Positions 1 through 9,946 of a stretch of 64,000 bases of DNA are shown piece after piece. Below the pieces are notes generated by a model. The model was not told where the DNA came from. It made no database searches and worked only from the letters and a program-made list of their open reading frames with translations. The stretch is taken from assembly GCA_020697295.1 (NCBI GenBank), contig JAJFBF010000001.1, positions 27,083 through 91,082 on the forward strand, given 5' to 3'. The translations under genes were made by a program, and so were the position numbers. Position 1 is the stretch's first letter; each line of letters begins with the position of its first letter. The stretch is from Moraxellaceae bacterium. GTDB taxonomy: Bacteria; Pseudomonadota; Gammaproteobacteria; Pseudomonadales; Moraxellaceae.

Positions 1-965
1 CCGGCAACGCCGAGGTGGTGATCGCCGGCGGCACCGACTCCACCAGTTCGGTGCGCCTGCCGATGTCCCCAAAGTTTTCCTCCACGCTGCGCGACGTGAG
101 CTTTGCCAAGTCCGTAGGCGACCGCCTGCGGCTGCTGGCAAGCCTGCGCCCGAAGGACCTGCTGCCGCAGCAGCCTTCCATCACCGAGTTTTCCGTGGGC
201 GAGACCATGGGCCAGAGCACGGAAAAGATGGTGAAGAAGTGGGGCGTGACGCGCGCCGAGCAGGACGATCTCGCGCACGCTTCGCACAGCAATGCCGCGC
301 GCGCCTGGGCCGAGGGCCGCCTCAACCGCCAGGTGATGGGCGTCGATCTGGGCGGCAAGACGCTGAAGGACGACAATCTCGTGCGCAAGAATTCCGTGCG
401 CGAGAGCTATGACAAGCTCAAGCCCTGCTTTGATACCAGCGGCGCCGGCACCGTCACCGCTGGCAACGCGAGTCCGCTCACCGACGGCGCCGGCGCCCTG
501 TTGCTGATGAGCGAGGCACGCGCGAAGGCCGAGGGCCGCGACATCCTCGGCTATATCCGCTCCTACGCCTTTGCCGCGAAAACCCCGAAAGACGACCTGC
601 TCATGGGCCCGGTACTGGCGGCGCCGATCGCGCTCGACCGCGCCGGGCTCAGCCTCGGCGACCTCACCCTCATCGACATGCACGAGGCCTTTGCCGGCCA
701 GGTCGCCTGCAATATCCGCGGCCTCGCCAGCGCGGACTACCTGCGCGAGCACCTCGGCCGCAAGGGCGCACTGGGCGAGGTCGACTGCAGCAAGCTGAAC
801 GTGAACGGCGGCAGCGTCGCCTTCGGTCACCCCTTCGGCGCCACCGGCGCGCGTGTCATTGCGCAGGCGCTTCATGAACTCAAGCGCCGGGGTGGCGGCA
901 CCGCGCTGACCACCGCCTGTGCCGCCGGCGGCATCGGTGCCGCGATGGTGCTGGAAGCCGACTGA
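1..965 (+). CDS. fadI: 3-ketoacyl-CoA thiolase / acetyl-CoA acyltransferase (FadI-like), 5' truncated by window edge
   Basis: The gene is already open at base 3 (reading GNAEVVIAGG), so the true start and the N-terminal nucleophilic Cys lie outside the window. The visible part covers the loop and C-terminal thiolase domains: the loop segment with SITEFSVGETMG and KMVKKWGVTR, the HEAFAG motif, the GGSVAFGHPFGATGAR motif carrying the catalytic His, and the C-terminal active-site Cys in TACAAGG. Thiolases of this family cleave 3-ketoacyl-CoA in the last step of beta-oxidation, usually with a FadJ/FadB partner, which would sit upstream of this window. The family assignment is firm; FadI rather than another thiolase subtype rests on the SITEFSVGETMGQS segment. 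Confidence 0.85.
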   Translation, partial: GNAEVVIAGGTDSTSSVRLPMSPKFSSTLRDVSFAKSVGDRLRLLASLRPKDLLPQQPSITEFSVGETMGQSTEKMVKKWGVTRAEQDDLAHASHSNAARAWAEGRLNRQVMGVDLGGKTLKDDNLVRKNSVRESYDKLKPCFDTSGAGTVTAGNASPLTDGAGALLLMSEARAKAEGRDILGYIRSYAFAAKTPKDDLLMGPVLAAPIALDRAGLSLGDLTLIDMHEAFAGQVACNIRGLASADYLREHLGRKGALGEVDCSKLNVNGGSVAFGHPFGATGARVIAQALHELKRRGGGTALTTACAAGGIGAAMVLEAD

Positions 966-1298
966 GCCGCCCCTGCCAGTAGGCGCGCCCGATGCCAGGG
1001 CCACGCCAGATCGCGGCGCCGGCATTCGCACCAAATGCTGGCACGCCCAAACAGAAGGACTGCCGACCGGCACCGCCCGCCGAGCCCTGCAAAGTTGCCC
1101 GGCACGAAGGCGTTCCCGACCGGCGACCGGCCCAACAGCGCAGCGCCTGTAGCCCCCTGTCCACCCGACCACCGGATGGCCCCGCAAGCGCCTGTGTCCA
1201 GGCTTTAACCGGTAGACTCGGGCATCGATCCTGCATGTCTCATTTCACGAGCACTGCATTGCTCGCCTTGCCCTTGTCCCCGCCCAGAAGGAACTGCC
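966..1298. other. Intergenic region, no gene seen
   Basis: Gap of 333 bases between the thiolase stop and the lipoprotein start. I see no convincing terminator or RNA. A ribosome binding site (AAGGA) lies just before the ATG at 1299. Confidence 0.5.
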
Positions 1299-2609
1299 AT
1301 GACCCGCCCCGCCCGCTCCCTCTTCAAGCCCCTGGTCCTCGCCAGCGCCATTGCCCTCAGCGCCTGCGGGGGGGACAGTGACGCGCCTGCCACCGCCACC
1401 GCTACCGGCACCCTGACCGACAGCGCCATTGCCGGGGTGCAATACACCACCAGCAGTGGCAGAAGCGGCGTCACCGATGCCGACGGCCACTTCAACTACA
1501 CGCCCGGCGACACCGTGACCTTCCGCATTGGCAGCCTGGTGCTGGGCACGATCACCGCCACCGGCAGCGACGAGACCGTGACCCCGATCCAGATTGCCCA
1601 GAACAGCGACCTCGACGAGATCGGGCAGGCCAACCTGGTCACCAACCTGCTGGTGCTGCTGCAGTCGCTGGACAGCGACGGCAATGCCGACAACGGCATC
1701 ACCATCACGGATGCCGCGAAGACGGCACTGACCAGCACGGTGGCCGACTCGATTGACCTGACCCTCCCCTCGCTCCAGTTCGGCGACACCACGGCACTGA
1801 GCGACCTGGCCACTGCCGCCGGCGGTACCGTTGTCGATCCGGAAGCGGCCCTGGCCCACTTCAAGGCCCAGTTCCTGGCGGACCTGGAAGGCGTCCATGT
1901 GGTGACTACCGCCACCGGCACGATCGCCTTCCGCTTTGACGGCGCCGGCAATTACCTGATGGCCGAAACGGGCGCCACTGAATACGCGCCCAGCGACGCC
2001 GTGATCGGCAAGGCCGGCATCGAGCGCGGCACCATTGACTGGAATCCGCAAACCGGGGCCGTCACGCTGACGGAGGCGCCATCCCTCGACACCAATGCCG
2101 AATGGGGCCTGAGCGATCCCGGCGAAGGCGAAAAGGTCTTCCTTTCACTGGATGGCGACGACCTGGTGGTGCGCAGCAGCGACAACGATGACGCCACGCC
2201 GGATGAAACCCTGCGCTTCACGCGTCCGGCCATGCCTGCCGCCAGCCTGGCCGGTGCCTGGTCGCTGGGCAGCACGTCCCTGTCGGCGCAGCAGTTCATT
2301 TTCCTGGACGGCGGCAAGTACCTGATGATCGATCCGGTGGGTGACGATGAATACAACGATACCGACGACCTCAAGTGCGGCGACGCCGGTCTGGAATACG
2401 GCAGCTACGCCGTTTCCGGTGGTGTGCTGACCTTCAGCAACGCGACCTACGACACCAACGGCTGCGCCGGCGTGCATGTGCAGGATCCCGACGCCCCCAA
2501 CCATGACACCTATCTGTCCGAGCCTGTTACCTTCAACGAGAACGGCACTTTCAGCATCGGCCAGAATGACGGCACGTTTTATCGCTACAACAGCCAGGTC
2601 GATAAATAG
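1299..2609 (+). CDS. Putative lipoprotein, paralogue of the gene at 4228
   Basis: 436 aa. An N-terminal signal peptide ends in a lipobox (ALSAC, Cys about residue 23), so the product is probably a lipid-anchored envelope protein. A domain follows with the motif TDSAIAGVQYTT ... DGHFNYTPGDTVTFRIGSL (about residues 38-80), then a helical stretch with TNLLVLLQSLD, then a C-terminal beta-rich half with repeated G-x-Y-L-M and DTNGC motifs. The same order of motifs recurs in the lipoprotein at 4228-5496, so the two are clear paralogues. Function is unknown to me. The ATG is preceded by AAGGA and followed by a strong terminator, suggesting a single-gene transcript. Confidence 0.75.
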   Translation: MTRPARSLFKPLVLASAIALSACGGDSDAPATATATGTLTDSAIAGVQYTTSSGRSGVTDADGHFNYTPGDTVTFRIGSLVLGTITATGSDETVTPIQIAQNSDLDEIGQANLVTNLLVLLQSLDSDGNADNGITITDAAKTALTSTVADSIDLTLPSLQFGDTTALSDLATAAGGTVVDPEAALAHFKAQFLADLEGVHVVTTATGTIAFRFDGAGNYLMAETGATEYAPSDAVIGKAGIERGTIDWNPQTGAVTLTEAPSLDTNAEWGLSDPGEGEKVFLSLDGDDLVVRSSDNDDATPDETLRFTRPAMPAASLAGAWSLGSTSLSAQQFIFLDGGKYLMIDPVGDDEYNDTDDLKCGDAGLEYGSYAVSGGVLTFSNATYDTNGCAGVHVQDPDAPNHDTYLSEPVTFNENGTFSIGQNDGTFYRYNSQVDK

Positions 2610-2627
2610 GCCGCGTGGCAATGCCGG

Positions 2628-2653
2628 AAACACGCCTTCGGGCGTGTTTTTTT
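2628..2653 (+). terminator. Intrinsic terminator after lipoprotein gene
   Basis: Perfect hairpin AACACGCC-TTCG-GGCGTGTT with a UUCG tetraloop followed by a run of T, 19 bases after the stop at 2609. The rest of the gap to 2919 shows no other feature. Confidence 0.9.
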
Positions 2654-2919
2654 GTCTGCGATTCCTGCCCCGCCCCTGTTTGCCCAAGCGTTCTCCTGGC
2701 GCGGGCTCGGCCGCAGGCCAATGGAGGCAAAGTCCCTCTCGCCGCCGATGCCCACCCCGAAGCCCCCTTAAAGAGGTAGATCCACTCCCCCGGAGGACGG
2801 ACGGCGGCAGGCGACGACAGACAGCGGCAAGCCACATCGACGCTCGCTCGGGAGCGCTGCTAGCGTCACGCTTCGGCCCTGCGGCCGCCCTTTTTATCCC
2901 ATGGATCAGGATCGTACTC

Positions 2920-3903
2920 ATGACGCTTTCCCGCTTTTCCCGCCTCGCGGCCGCGACCGCAATGACCGCCGCCCTGCTGGCGCCTGCCCTGGCCACCGCC
3001 ATTCCGGTTGGCGAAGTCACCTCCACCAAGCCCGGCAAGGTCATCGACATGGCGGCCGTGAAGCCGCTGTTCAAGAAAAAGAGCCGCGCCGTGATCGCCG
3101 GCTACCAGGTGTCCTTCGTCACGCACAACAAGGCCTCGGCCTATGCCGGCGGCGGCGGCGGCGCGCGCGCCAAGATGGAAACCTACCTCGGCAACATCGA
3201 CCAGGCCCTGATGCAGCAGATCGCCGATGAAGCCCATGCCACCTTCGTGAAGAAGCTTGCCGAGGCCGGCATAGAAGTCGTGCCCATGGAGAAAGTGCTG
3301 GCCAGCGCCAACTTCCAGGCTCTTGAAACCACGCCGTCCGCCGCCGGCGCGCCCTACAAGGTGAATTTCCAGGGCGCAGACATGGTGGTCGTGCCTGCCA
3401 CCGGCTTCCCGCTGTGGTTCAACCCGTACGACGGCCTCAACGCCGCCGGCAACAAGGGCAAGAAGAACCTCAAGGCCATGGCCGCACTGGCCAAGGAATT
3501 CGATGCCGCCGTGCTGCAGCCCTCCATGGCGGTCGATTTCTCCTACCTCGACACCTCCGGCGGCCAGCTCGCGCGCAAGGCCAATGTCGAGGCCGGCACC
3601 ACTCCCTACATGACCGCGGCTACCGTGTTCTGGGGCACCATCGACGGCGGCCTGGCCTATGCCAAGTTCCCGGGTGGCCTGTGGTCAACGACGTCCACTG
3701 GCAAGTTCACGGAAGCCTCGCGCGACAACAACATCGCCCTGGTGAAAGGCCTGGGCTACATGGGCATCGACATCGGGGCAGTGCGCACGAAGAAAGCCGT
3801 CGTGCTGGAAGCCGATCCCGTCGTATTCAAGTCCGCTGTCCTGGAACTGCTGGAGGGCGCCTCCGAAACCTACAAGCGCGCCATCCAGGACGTTCGCGAC
3901 TAA
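2920..3903 (+). CDS. Exported protein of unknown function
   Basis: 327 aa from the ATG at 2920, which has an AGGA-like ribosome binding site about 10 bases upstream and opens a classic signal peptide (MTLSRFSRLAAATAMTAAL, cleavage near ALATA). The open frame extends upstream to 2476, but that part overlaps the previous gene and its terminator and is not coding-like. The mature protein has a Gly-rich loop (YAGGGGGARAK), a stretch with KKLAEAGIEVVP, and a hydrophobic segment TPYMTAATVFWGTI. No catalytic motif was recognised. A strong terminator follows directly, so it is probably monocistronic. Its position between two paralogous lipoproteins hints at a shared envelope role, which is inference only. 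Confidence 0.75.
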   Translation: MTLSRFSRLAAATAMTAALLAPALATAIPVGEVTSTKPGKVIDMAAVKPLFKKKSRAVIAGYQVSFVTHNKASAYAGGGGGARAKMETYLGNIDQALMQQIADEAHATFVKKLAEAGIEVVPMEKVLASANFQALETTPSAAGAPYKVNFQGADMVVVPATGFPLWFNPYDGLNAAGNKGKKNLKAMAALAKEFDAAVLQPSMAVDFSYLDTSGGQLARKANVEAGTTPYMTAATVFWGTIDGGLAYAKFPGGLWSTTSTGKFTEASRDNNIALVKGLGYMGIDIGAVRTKKAVVLEADPVVFKSAVLELLEGASETYKRAIQDVRD

Positions 3904-3935
3904 AAGTCGCACCGTCGCCGCAGTATCGGCTTTGC

Positions 3936-3963
3936 AAAAAGCCCCGCCCCGGCGGGGCTTTTT
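3936..3963 (+). terminator. Intrinsic terminator
   Basis: AAAAAGCCCCGCC-CCGG-type hairpin closed by GGCGGGGCTTTTT, 33 bases after the stop at 3903. Bases 3964-4227 up to the next gene hold nothing else I can identify. Confidence 0.9.
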
Positions 3964-4227
3964 GTTGCCTCCTCCACCCCTTCGCAACAATGCAGCCGCG
4001 GTGCCCGCGAATGCGGCGAAGGCGCGTTCCCGCGCCGGTCCCTTGCCCTCGCCAGGGGCACCAACGCCCGTCCGGGCCACCGCAGCGGAGCAAAGTGCGA
4101 GACCGCCACCACTGAATTGCGCGAAGGGGCTTTCCTGAAGCCCGTCCGCGGGACCAGAATGCCGCCACTCCCCTGGCGGCTGTGAAAGGCCGGGGCATAA
4201 ACAGACTCCATAAAAATGAGGTGCCGC

Positions 4228-5496
4228 ATGGCCATCCCCTCCCTTCGCCACCTGGCCCTTGCCGCCAGCCTGGCCGCCCTTGCCGCCTGCGGCGAAGACC
4301 CCGCGCAGGACGACGGACTCAGCGTGGGGGTGCTCACCGACAGCCCCATCCAGGGCGTGGAGTACCTGACCACCCGGATTGATGGCACCACCAACAGTGC
4401 CGGGGAATTCCGCTACAAGCCGGGCGACGTCATCGCCTTCAAGCTCGGCAACCTTGTCCTCGGCAGTACGGTAGGCACCGGCAGCACCATGACCGTCACT
4501 CCCATCCAGCTGGTTGACGGCATCTTCGCCGCAGAGAGTGCGACGACACGCGAAAATGCGGTCACCAACCTGCTGGTGCTCCTGCAGTCCCTTGATGAGG
4601 ACAGCAATCCGGGCAACGGCCTGAAGATTCCGGCCGCCGTGGTGACTGCCCTGCAAAACCTCACGCTGGCCAACGCCATCAACTTCAAGGTCGCCCCGGC
4701 CACCTTTGCCGCCAGCGCCGAGCTGGCCACACTCATCGATGCCGTCAACGACGCCGGCGGCAACGCGGCCGCCGTGACGCCGGCCAACGCCCTCGCCCAC
4801 TTCCAGAACGAGTTCCTCGAGAACCTCGCCGGCAGCTATTACGGCAACATCGGGGATTCCGCGGTGGGCATCCGCATCCGCAATGACGGCAGCTACCTCA
4901 TGGCGTCCTTTCTGGACGACAGCAGCGGCATCGAGCGCGGCACCATTACCTGGACGCCCGCCAACGGCGTGATGGGCTACACCGCAGGCGCGCTCGACAC
5001 CAATGGCACCCTGGGCTTCAGCAGTATCGGAGATGCACCCTTCCCCTACCGTCTCTCCCTCGATGGCACCACCTTTGTCATGCGCATGCTCAACGATGCG
5101 GGCACTACGCTGGAAACCATCCGCCTCAGCCGCCTGAGCAACTCCGGCAGCGGCATCGGCGGCACCTGGGTACAGGGCAGCGCCTTCAGCCTGGGCGTGG
5201 CCAACTACCTGTTCCTGCCCAACGGCCGGTACATCCTGATGGATCCGGTCAGCAGCGGCTGTGGCGATCCCGGCGTGGAGCTCGGCAGCTACCAGGTGGG
5301 CAGCGGCCTGCTCGTGTTCTCCGGTATCGAATTCGACACCAATGGCTGCAATGGCGCGCACGACGAGGGCGGCACCGGGGGCTATCTCACCCCGGCCGTG
5401 TCTATCGATGCCGCCACGGGCAGCATGCTCTGGGGCACGGGGCTCGAGACCTTCGAACTGCGGCGTCCCAACAATGACACGAGCTCCCTCCCGTAA
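4228..5496 (+). CDS. Putative lipoprotein, paralogue of the gene at 1299
   Basis: 422 aa from the ATG at 4228. GAGG stands 6 bases before this ATG, whereas the in-frame ATG at 4216 has no ribosome binding site. The signal peptide ends in LAAC (lipobox). The conserved domain TDSPIQGVEYLTT ... GEFRYKPGDVIAFKLGNLVLG is followed by TNLLVLLQSLDED and a C-terminal beta-rich half containing G-S-Y-L-M, G-R-Y-I-L-M-D-P-V and DTNGC motifs in the same order as the protein encoded at 1299. Similarity spans the whole length but is divergent, pointing to an old duplication around the intervening exported-protein gene. Function unknown. Confidence 0.75.
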   Translation: MAIPSLRHLALAASLAALAACGEDPAQDDGLSVGVLTDSPIQGVEYLTTRIDGTTNSAGEFRYKPGDVIAFKLGNLVLGSTVGTGSTMTVTPIQLVDGIFAAESATTRENAVTNLLVLLQSLDEDSNPGNGLKIPAAVVTALQNLTLANAINFKVAPATFAASAELATLIDAVNDAGGNAAAVTPANALAHFQNEFLENLAGSYYGNIGDSAVGIRIRNDGSYLMASFLDDSSGIERGTITWTPANGVMGYTAGALDTNGTLGFSSIGDAPFPYRLSLDGTTFVMRMLNDAGTTLETIRLSRLSNSGSGIGGTWVQGSAFSLGVANYLFLPNGRYILMDPVSSGCGDPGVELGSYQVGSGLLVFSGIEFDTNGCNGAHDEGGTGGYLTPAVSIDAATGSMLWGTGLETFELRRPNNDTSSLP

Positions 5497-5518
5497 ACCG
5501 CGCTCCCTCGCGCAAAAG

Positions 5519-5546
5519 AAAAAGCCCCGCATCGCGGGGCTTTTTT
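5519..5546 (+). terminator. Intrinsic terminator
   Basis: Hairpin AAAGCCCCGC-ATC-GCGGGGCTTT with T-run, between convergent genes. The symmetrical A/T flanks mean it could serve both strands. Confidence 0.9.
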
Positions 5547-5579
5547 GTGGGCGACGGGTACGTGCGCCGAGAGATCCCC

Positions 5580-6371
5580 CTACTTGTCCTGCACCGTCAC
5601 CAGCATGCTGCGCTCGACCAGCGGCAGCTGCAGCGCACGCGGCAGGAAACGCACCAGCGTCGAGGCCTTGTTGAGCGCGCCCGGCACCTGCACCGCCTCG
5701 CCGCGCAGCATGGCGTCGACGGCCAGCCTCGCGACCTCGGGCGAGGCCATCATGCCGGTCTCGCCCTTGAGGGTCTGGCCGGCATGTTCCATGAACTCGG
5801 TCATGACTCCGCCAGGGCAACTGCAGGTCACGGAGATATTCGAGTCGCGCAGCTCGTAGGCGAGAATCTCGCTGAAGCGCAACACATAGCTCTTGGTCGC
5901 CGAGTACACGGCAAAGCGCGGCGTCGGCAGGAAAGCCGCAATCGAGGCGATGTTGAGGATATAGGCCGGCTGCCGGTGCTGGCGCGCCAGCGGCAGAAAG
6001 GCGTGGCAGAGCGTGGTCAGGGCGGTGATGTTGAGGTCGATGTCGCGCTGGCTGGTGGCGGCGTCCTGCTTCTCGAACCAGTCCCACACGCCGGTGCCGG
6101 CATTGTTGACGAGCGCAGCCAGGAAGCGGCCCTCGGCCAGGAAGTCCTGCGTGCGCGCCATGAGGCCGTCGAGCTGGACGCGGTCGGCCAGGTCACAGGG
6201 CAGCACGAGGCAGGCCACGCCATGCGCCGCGGCGAGCTCGCCCGCCAATTGCTCGAGGCGCTCGCGACGCCGGGCCACCAGGATGAGATCGAAGCCGCGC
6301 GCCGCCAGTTCGCGCGCCATGTCCTGCCCGATGCCGCTCGAGCTGCCCGTCACCAGCGCTGTCTTGCGCAT
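5580..6371 (-). CDS. Short-chain dehydrogenase/reductase (SDR)
   Basis: 263 aa, the usual length of a classical SDR. The N-terminal nucleotide-binding motif TGSSSGIG lies at residues 8-15, DLADR about 60, NNAG about 90, the catalytic Ser in NIASIAAF, and the YSATK pair (Tyr/Lys) about 155-159, followed by the PGGVMTEF segment. These establish an NAD(P)-dependent oxidoreductase; the substrate cannot be read from sequence. Transcribed alone and convergent with the lipoprotein gene, from which it is separated by a bidirectional-looking terminator. Confidence 0.85.
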   Translation of the reverse strand: MRKTALVTGSSSGIGQDMARELAARGFDLILVARRRERLEQLAGELAAAHGVACLVLPCDLADRVQLDGLMARTQDFLAEGRFLAALVNNAGTGVWDWFEKQDAATSQRDIDLNITALTTLCHAFLPLARQHRQPAYILNIASIAAFLPTPRFAVYSATKSYVLRFSEILAYELRDSNISVTCSCPGGVMTEFMEHAGQTLKGETGMMASPEVARLAVDAMLRGEAVQVPGALNKASTLVRFLPRALQLPLVERSMLVTVQDK

Positions 6372-6550
6372 GCCGCGTCTCCCTGGGGTTGTGCCGCAGG
6401 CTCCCCGGCGGCTGCGACCACCTTAGTCGTCCCGGCCCTTGGCCTCAATGGTCAGGCGGGCCAGATGGGAGGGCGGCGGGGCCCGCGTGCGCCCTTTTGC
6501 GGGGGCGGGCGCCTTGAGTGTATTCCCGCAGGAGGTCCTGCTTTTGGGGC

Positions 6551-6568
6551 GTCGGGATGAATCCCGAC
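6551..6568. repeat. REP-like palindrome, GTCGGGAT class
   Basis: GTCGGGATGAATCCCGAC, a near-perfect inverted repeat followed by CTACGGG. The same element recurs at 15316, 24747, 52211 and about 59153, always between genes. Confidence 0.7.
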
Positions 6569-6591
6569 CTACGGGAGAGGCGGGCGGGCTT

Positions 6592-6840
6592 TCACTCCGG
6601 GCTGGCGCCCTCGTCCTCCATCAGCTCGCGCGGAACCTCGCTGCGCAGCATCAGCGCACATTGCTCGGTCAGCGGATTGAACACGATCACCGCCTCGCGC
6701 CGGTGCAAGGCGCACCGCGCCCGCTCCACGCGCCGCTCCAGCGACGTGTCGTCACCATTGTCGGTGCCATCACGCGTGACGAAGTCCTCAAGCAGGCGGG
6801 TCAGCGTGGCGGGCTCAAGCTCTTCGGGGGGAATGATCAC
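6592..6840 (-). CDS. yheU: YheU / UPF0270 family protein
   Basis: 82 aa. The N-terminal pattern MIIPPEEL-PATL--LLEDFVTRDGTD-G and the central L-x-R-R-V-x-x-A-x-x-x-L-x-x-x-EAVIVF match the small UPF0270 (YheU) family of gammaproteobacteria, whose function is unknown. The slightly longer acidic C-terminus (EVPRELMEDE) is compatible with the family. It lies just upstream (64 bases) of the glyoxalase gene on the opposite side of its stop, in the same orientation. Confidence 0.8.
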   Translation of the reverse strand: MIIPPEELEPATLTRLLEDFVTRDGTDNGDDTSLERRVERARCALHRREAVIVFNPLTEQCALMLRSEVPRELMEDEGASPE

Positions 6841-6904
6841 AGGCGTATCCGGAACGGGCCGGCCGGGGGCGCGGCAATGGCGGCCATTCTACGCCAGGGG
6901 CCGC

Positions 6905-7324
6905 TTACCAGCTGCCGGTATTGGGCATGGACATCCACGGCTCTTCCGGCGGCAGGGGATTGCCGGCCTGCAGCAGCTCGATGGAGATATTGTCCGGCGA
7001 ACGCACGAAGGCCATGTGCCCATCGCGCGGCGGCCGGTTGATGGTGACCCCCTGCGCCTGCAGCCGGCGGCACAGCGCGTAAATGTCCTCGACCGCATAA
7101 GCCAGATGGCCAAAGTTGCGCCCGCCGGTATAGGCCTCGGGATCCCAGTTGTGGGTGAGCTCGAGCTCGGCGCCCGCATCGCCCGGGGCCGCCAGGTAGA
7201 CCAGGGTGAAGCGCCCCTGCGGGTAATCCTTGCGACGCACGACTTCCAGTCCGAGGGCATCCCGATAGAAGCGCAGCGAAGCCTCGAGATCGGTCACGCG
7301 GACCATGGTGTGCAGGTATTTCAT
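6905..7324 (-). CDS. gloA: Lactoylglutathione lyase (glyoxalase I), VOC family
   Basis: 139 aa from the ATG at 7324 ([10 protein letters not shown]); an ATG three codons upstream at 7333 is an alternative. The metal-binding residues of glyoxalase I can all be placed: His5 in LHTM, Glu in [10 protein letters not shown], His in FGHLAYAV and Glu in ISIELLQ, in the spacing of the family. The enzyme isomerises the methylglyoxal-glutathione hemithioacetal to S-lactoylglutathione in the cytoplasm. The longer open frame running upstream to 8905 is antisense to other genes and not real. Confidence 0.9.
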   Translation of the reverse strand: MKYLHTMVRVTDLEASLRFYRDALGLEVVRRKDYPQGRFTLVYLAAPGDAGAELELTHNWDPEAYTGGRNFGHLAYAVEDIYALCRRLQAQGVTINRPPRDGHMAFVRSPDNISIELLQAGNPLPPEEPWMSMPNTGSW

Positions 7325-7431
7325 GTCGATCATCCGAAGGCGGTCATTCCCGGCATTGTAGTGCCTCGTCGCTTTCCGTGGCACGAGCGGCCCCGGGCCG
7401 GAAGAAATCAGGCGGGAAACCAACCGGCAAA

Positions 7432-8115
7432 TCAGGCAGGGCCGTTGGCCGCCAGCGTGGCGTTCCGGTGGCGCCAGCTGGCGCGCTGCAGCACCTCCAG
7501 GCGCTTGACCAGACGCCAGGTGAGCACGAAGAGGGCGATATAGCCGCCATAGGCGGCAAGCATCCAGTAGTTGCCCTGCCGCCATTCGCTGATGAGCACC
7601 GGGTGGCGCAAGGCCAGCAAGCCCATGACCTTGCACACATTGGCGCCGATCAGCACGACCCACCACCACGGCAGCAGCCAGCGCTCCGCGCGGTCGGCAT
7701 GGCTGTCCGGCGTGCTCTCGCGCCAGAGCTTCTGCATGAGGCGCAGCGCAAACAGCAGGTTGCCCCAGATGCCCAGGTGGATGGCCAGGGAATTGCGCGC
7801 GCACCGTACCCGCACGCCCTCGAGGGCCGCCAGGTTGCGAAAGGCCAGGAACAGCCAGCACAGGCAGAAAAACAGGATGAACAGCAGGGTCAGCGAGATC
7901 TGGACAATGCGCAGCGCATCGGCGTGACGCAGGACGCGGGCCAGCAAGGGCGGCAGGTGGGCCAGCGCCAGGTCGACGGGCATGCCGGTCAGCAGGGCAT
8001 TGGCATAAAAGGCGTGGAGCAGGGCGACCACCGTGAGCACGGCCGGCGGCAGCAATATCCAGCCCACCCAGCGATTCATGTGGGCCAGGTCGGCAAAGGG
8101 GTAGCGATCTTTCAT
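7432..8115 (-). CDS. DUF4328-like integral membrane protein
   Basis: 227 aa with several hydrophobic segments (about residues 15-37, 70-95, 110-130, 150-170 and 185-205). The pattern [20 protein letters not shown] followed by polar residues and a last membrane helix resembles DUF4328 proteins, which are uncharacterised. Assignment to that family is by motif recognition only. It is the next minus-strand gene upstream of gloA, about 108 bases away. Confidence 0.65.
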   Translation of the reverse strand: MKDRYPFADLAHMNRWVGWILLPPAVLTVVALLHAFYANALLTGMPVDLALAHLPPLLARVLRHADALRIVQISLTLLFILFFCLCWLFLAFRNLAALEGVRVRCARNSLAIHLGIWGNLLFALRLMQKLWRESTPDSHADRAERWLLPWWWVVLIGANVCKVMGLLALRHPVLISEWRQGNYWMLAAYGGYIALFVLTWRLVKRLEVLQRASWRHRNATLAANGPA

Positions 8116-8357
8116 TGCGTCCTCCGGCGGTGGCGCTTGCTACGGCCCGGGTACCGGCTTGTTGTTTTGTGCCGCCAGTATAGCCGCGTCCGCGCCGGCA
8201 CGTCCCCCATCGGCAAGCCGCTCCATGCAGCCAGAAAATGAGGCTGCCGGGTTGCCTCCAACCGCCCGGCCGGGCAAAGCTAGGGCATGGGGGCAGCCCG
8301 CGTGTCTTGCCCCTGCCAAAGCCGCGCCTTGCGCAACGGACCAGGATCCTCCGCACC

Positions 8358-9866
8358 ATGTTTGAAGTCGCCGAAACCGGGCACCGCGTGTCCGCGGAAG
8401 AGTACGCCGCGCGCGAACCGCGCCTGCGCGAGAACCTGCTCGCCGCGCAGTACCGCCTGCTCAACCATGCCGGCTTTCCGGTGGTGATCCTGGTGGCTGG
8501 TGTGGACGGCGCCGGCAAGGGCGAGACCGTCAACCTCTTCAACGAGTGGATGGACCCGCGCCATATCAGCACGCACGGCTTTGGCGCGCCCACCCAGGAC
8601 GAGCGCCAGCATCCGCCCATGCGCCGCTTCTGGAGCGTGCTGCCGCCACGCGGCCGCATCGGCATGCTGTTCGGCTCCTGGTATACCGCACCCATTGTCG
8701 AGCGGGTGCAGGGACTCGGCAGCGTCGCCGCCTTCCGCCAGCAGATCGAGGACATCCGCCGCTTCGAACACATGCTCGCCACCGAAGGCGTGCTCCTGCT
8801 CAAGCTCTGGTTCCACCTGTCCAAGCGCGACCAGCGCCGGCGCCTCAATGACCTCGAGCGCGACCCGATGACCCGCTGGCGCGTGAGCGAGAATGACTGG
8901 ACCAACTTCCAGAGCTACGACCGCTTCCGCCGCGTCTCGGCCGCCACCCTGGAAGCCACCAGCACGCCGCAGGCCCCCTGGCACCTGATCGACGGCAGCG
9001 ACCCGCATCACCGCAGCCTGACCGCCGGCCAGTTGCTGCTCGACGCCCTCGGCCAGCGCCTCGACGAGGCGACGCGCAAGCGTCCGGCGCGCGCCGGTGC
9101 AAAGGCCGCGGTCGCGCAGGCTCTGCCGGTCGCCAGTCCCGATGTGCTGGGCGCCCTCGACTACAGCGCCCGCCTCGACCGCGCCACCTACGAGGAACAA
9201 CTCGAGCTCTGGCAGGGCCGGCTCAACCGCCTGGTCCGTGATCCGCGTTTTGGCGAGCGCGCGCTGGTGGTGGTGTTCGAAGGCCAGGACGCCGCCGGCA
9301 AGGGCGGCGTCGTCCGCCGCCTCACCGGCGCCCTCGACGCCCGCCAGTACGAGGTCATCCCGGTGGCGGCCCCGAGCGACGAAGAGCGCGCGCAGCCCTG
9401 GCTCTGGCGCTTCTGGCGCAAACTGCCGCACAAGGGGCATGTCGCCATCTTCGACCGCTCCTGGTACGGCCGCGTGCTGGTGGAGCGGGTCGAGAAATTC
9501 TGCGCGCCCGCCGACTGGGAGCGCGCCTACGGCGAGATCAACGATTTTGAAGAGCAGCTCGCCGCCAATGGCACGGTAGTGGTGAAGTTCTTCCTCGCCA
9601 TCACCAAGGCGGAGCAGCTCAAGCGCTTCCGGGAGCGGGAGAGCGTGAGCTTCCAGAATTTCAAGCTGACGCCGGACGACTGGCGCAATCGCCGCCAGTG
9701 GCGCGCCTATGAATCCGCCATCAACGACATGGTCGCCAGGACCAGCAGCGCCGAGGCGCCCTGGACCCTGGTCTCGGCCAACGACGTCGAGCATGCCCGC
9801 ATCGTCGTCCTGCGCACCCTCTGCGAGCGCCTGCAGGCCGCCATCCGGCGCCCGCCGCGACGCTGA
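8358..9866 (+). CDS. pap: Polyphosphate:AMP phosphotransferase (two-domain PPK2)
   Basis: 502 aa from the ATG at 8358 (AGGA about 12 bases upstream); the frame is open further upstream but without coding character. Two PPK2 domains lie in tandem: Walker A-like GVDGAGKGE at residues 48-56 and [10 protein letters not shown] at about 307-316, the second domain also having the canonical [14 protein letters not shown] segment and lid residues FRERE. The first domain has [12 protein letters not shown] at the equivalent place. Two fused PPK2 domains are the signature of class II PPK2 enzymes, which phosphorylate AMP to ADP with polyphosphate; in that class the C-terminal domain is the intact catalytic one. 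Confidence 0.88.
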   Translation: MFEVAETGHRVSAEEYAAREPRLRENLLAAQYRLLNHAGFPVVILVAGVDGAGKGETVNLFNEWMDPRHISTHGFGAPTQDERQHPPMRRFWSVLPPRGRIGMLFGSWYTAPIVERVQGLGSVAAFRQQIEDIRRFEHMLATEGVLLLKLWFHLSKRDQRRRLNDLERDPMTRWRVSENDWTNFQSYDRFRRVSAATLEATSTPQAPWHLIDGSDPHHRSLTAGQLLLDALGQRLDEATRKRPARAGAKAAVAQALPVASPDVLGALDYSARLDRATYEEQLELWQGRLNRLVRDPRFGERALVVVFEGQDAAGKGGVVRRLTGALDARQYEVIPVAAPSDEERAQPWLWRFWRKLPHKGHVAIFDRSWYGRVLVERVEKFCAPADWERAYGEINDFEEQLAANGTVVVKFFLAITKAEQLKRFRERESVSFQNFKLTPDDWRNRRQWRAYESAINDMVARTSSAEAPWTLVSANDVEHARIVVLRTLCERLQAAIRRPPRR

Positions 9867-9946
9867 GCACTTCCTGACGCCCCTTGCTGCATTCGGGACT
9901 CCCGCAACAGACGCGCAGCAATACGTCGCAGGCGTCTGCTCTTCTG

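Noticed and set aside
3685..6087. 800-codon minus-strand open frame across lipoprotein and SDR genes
   Set aside because: Low-complexity product overlapping genes and two terminators; no ribosome binding site.
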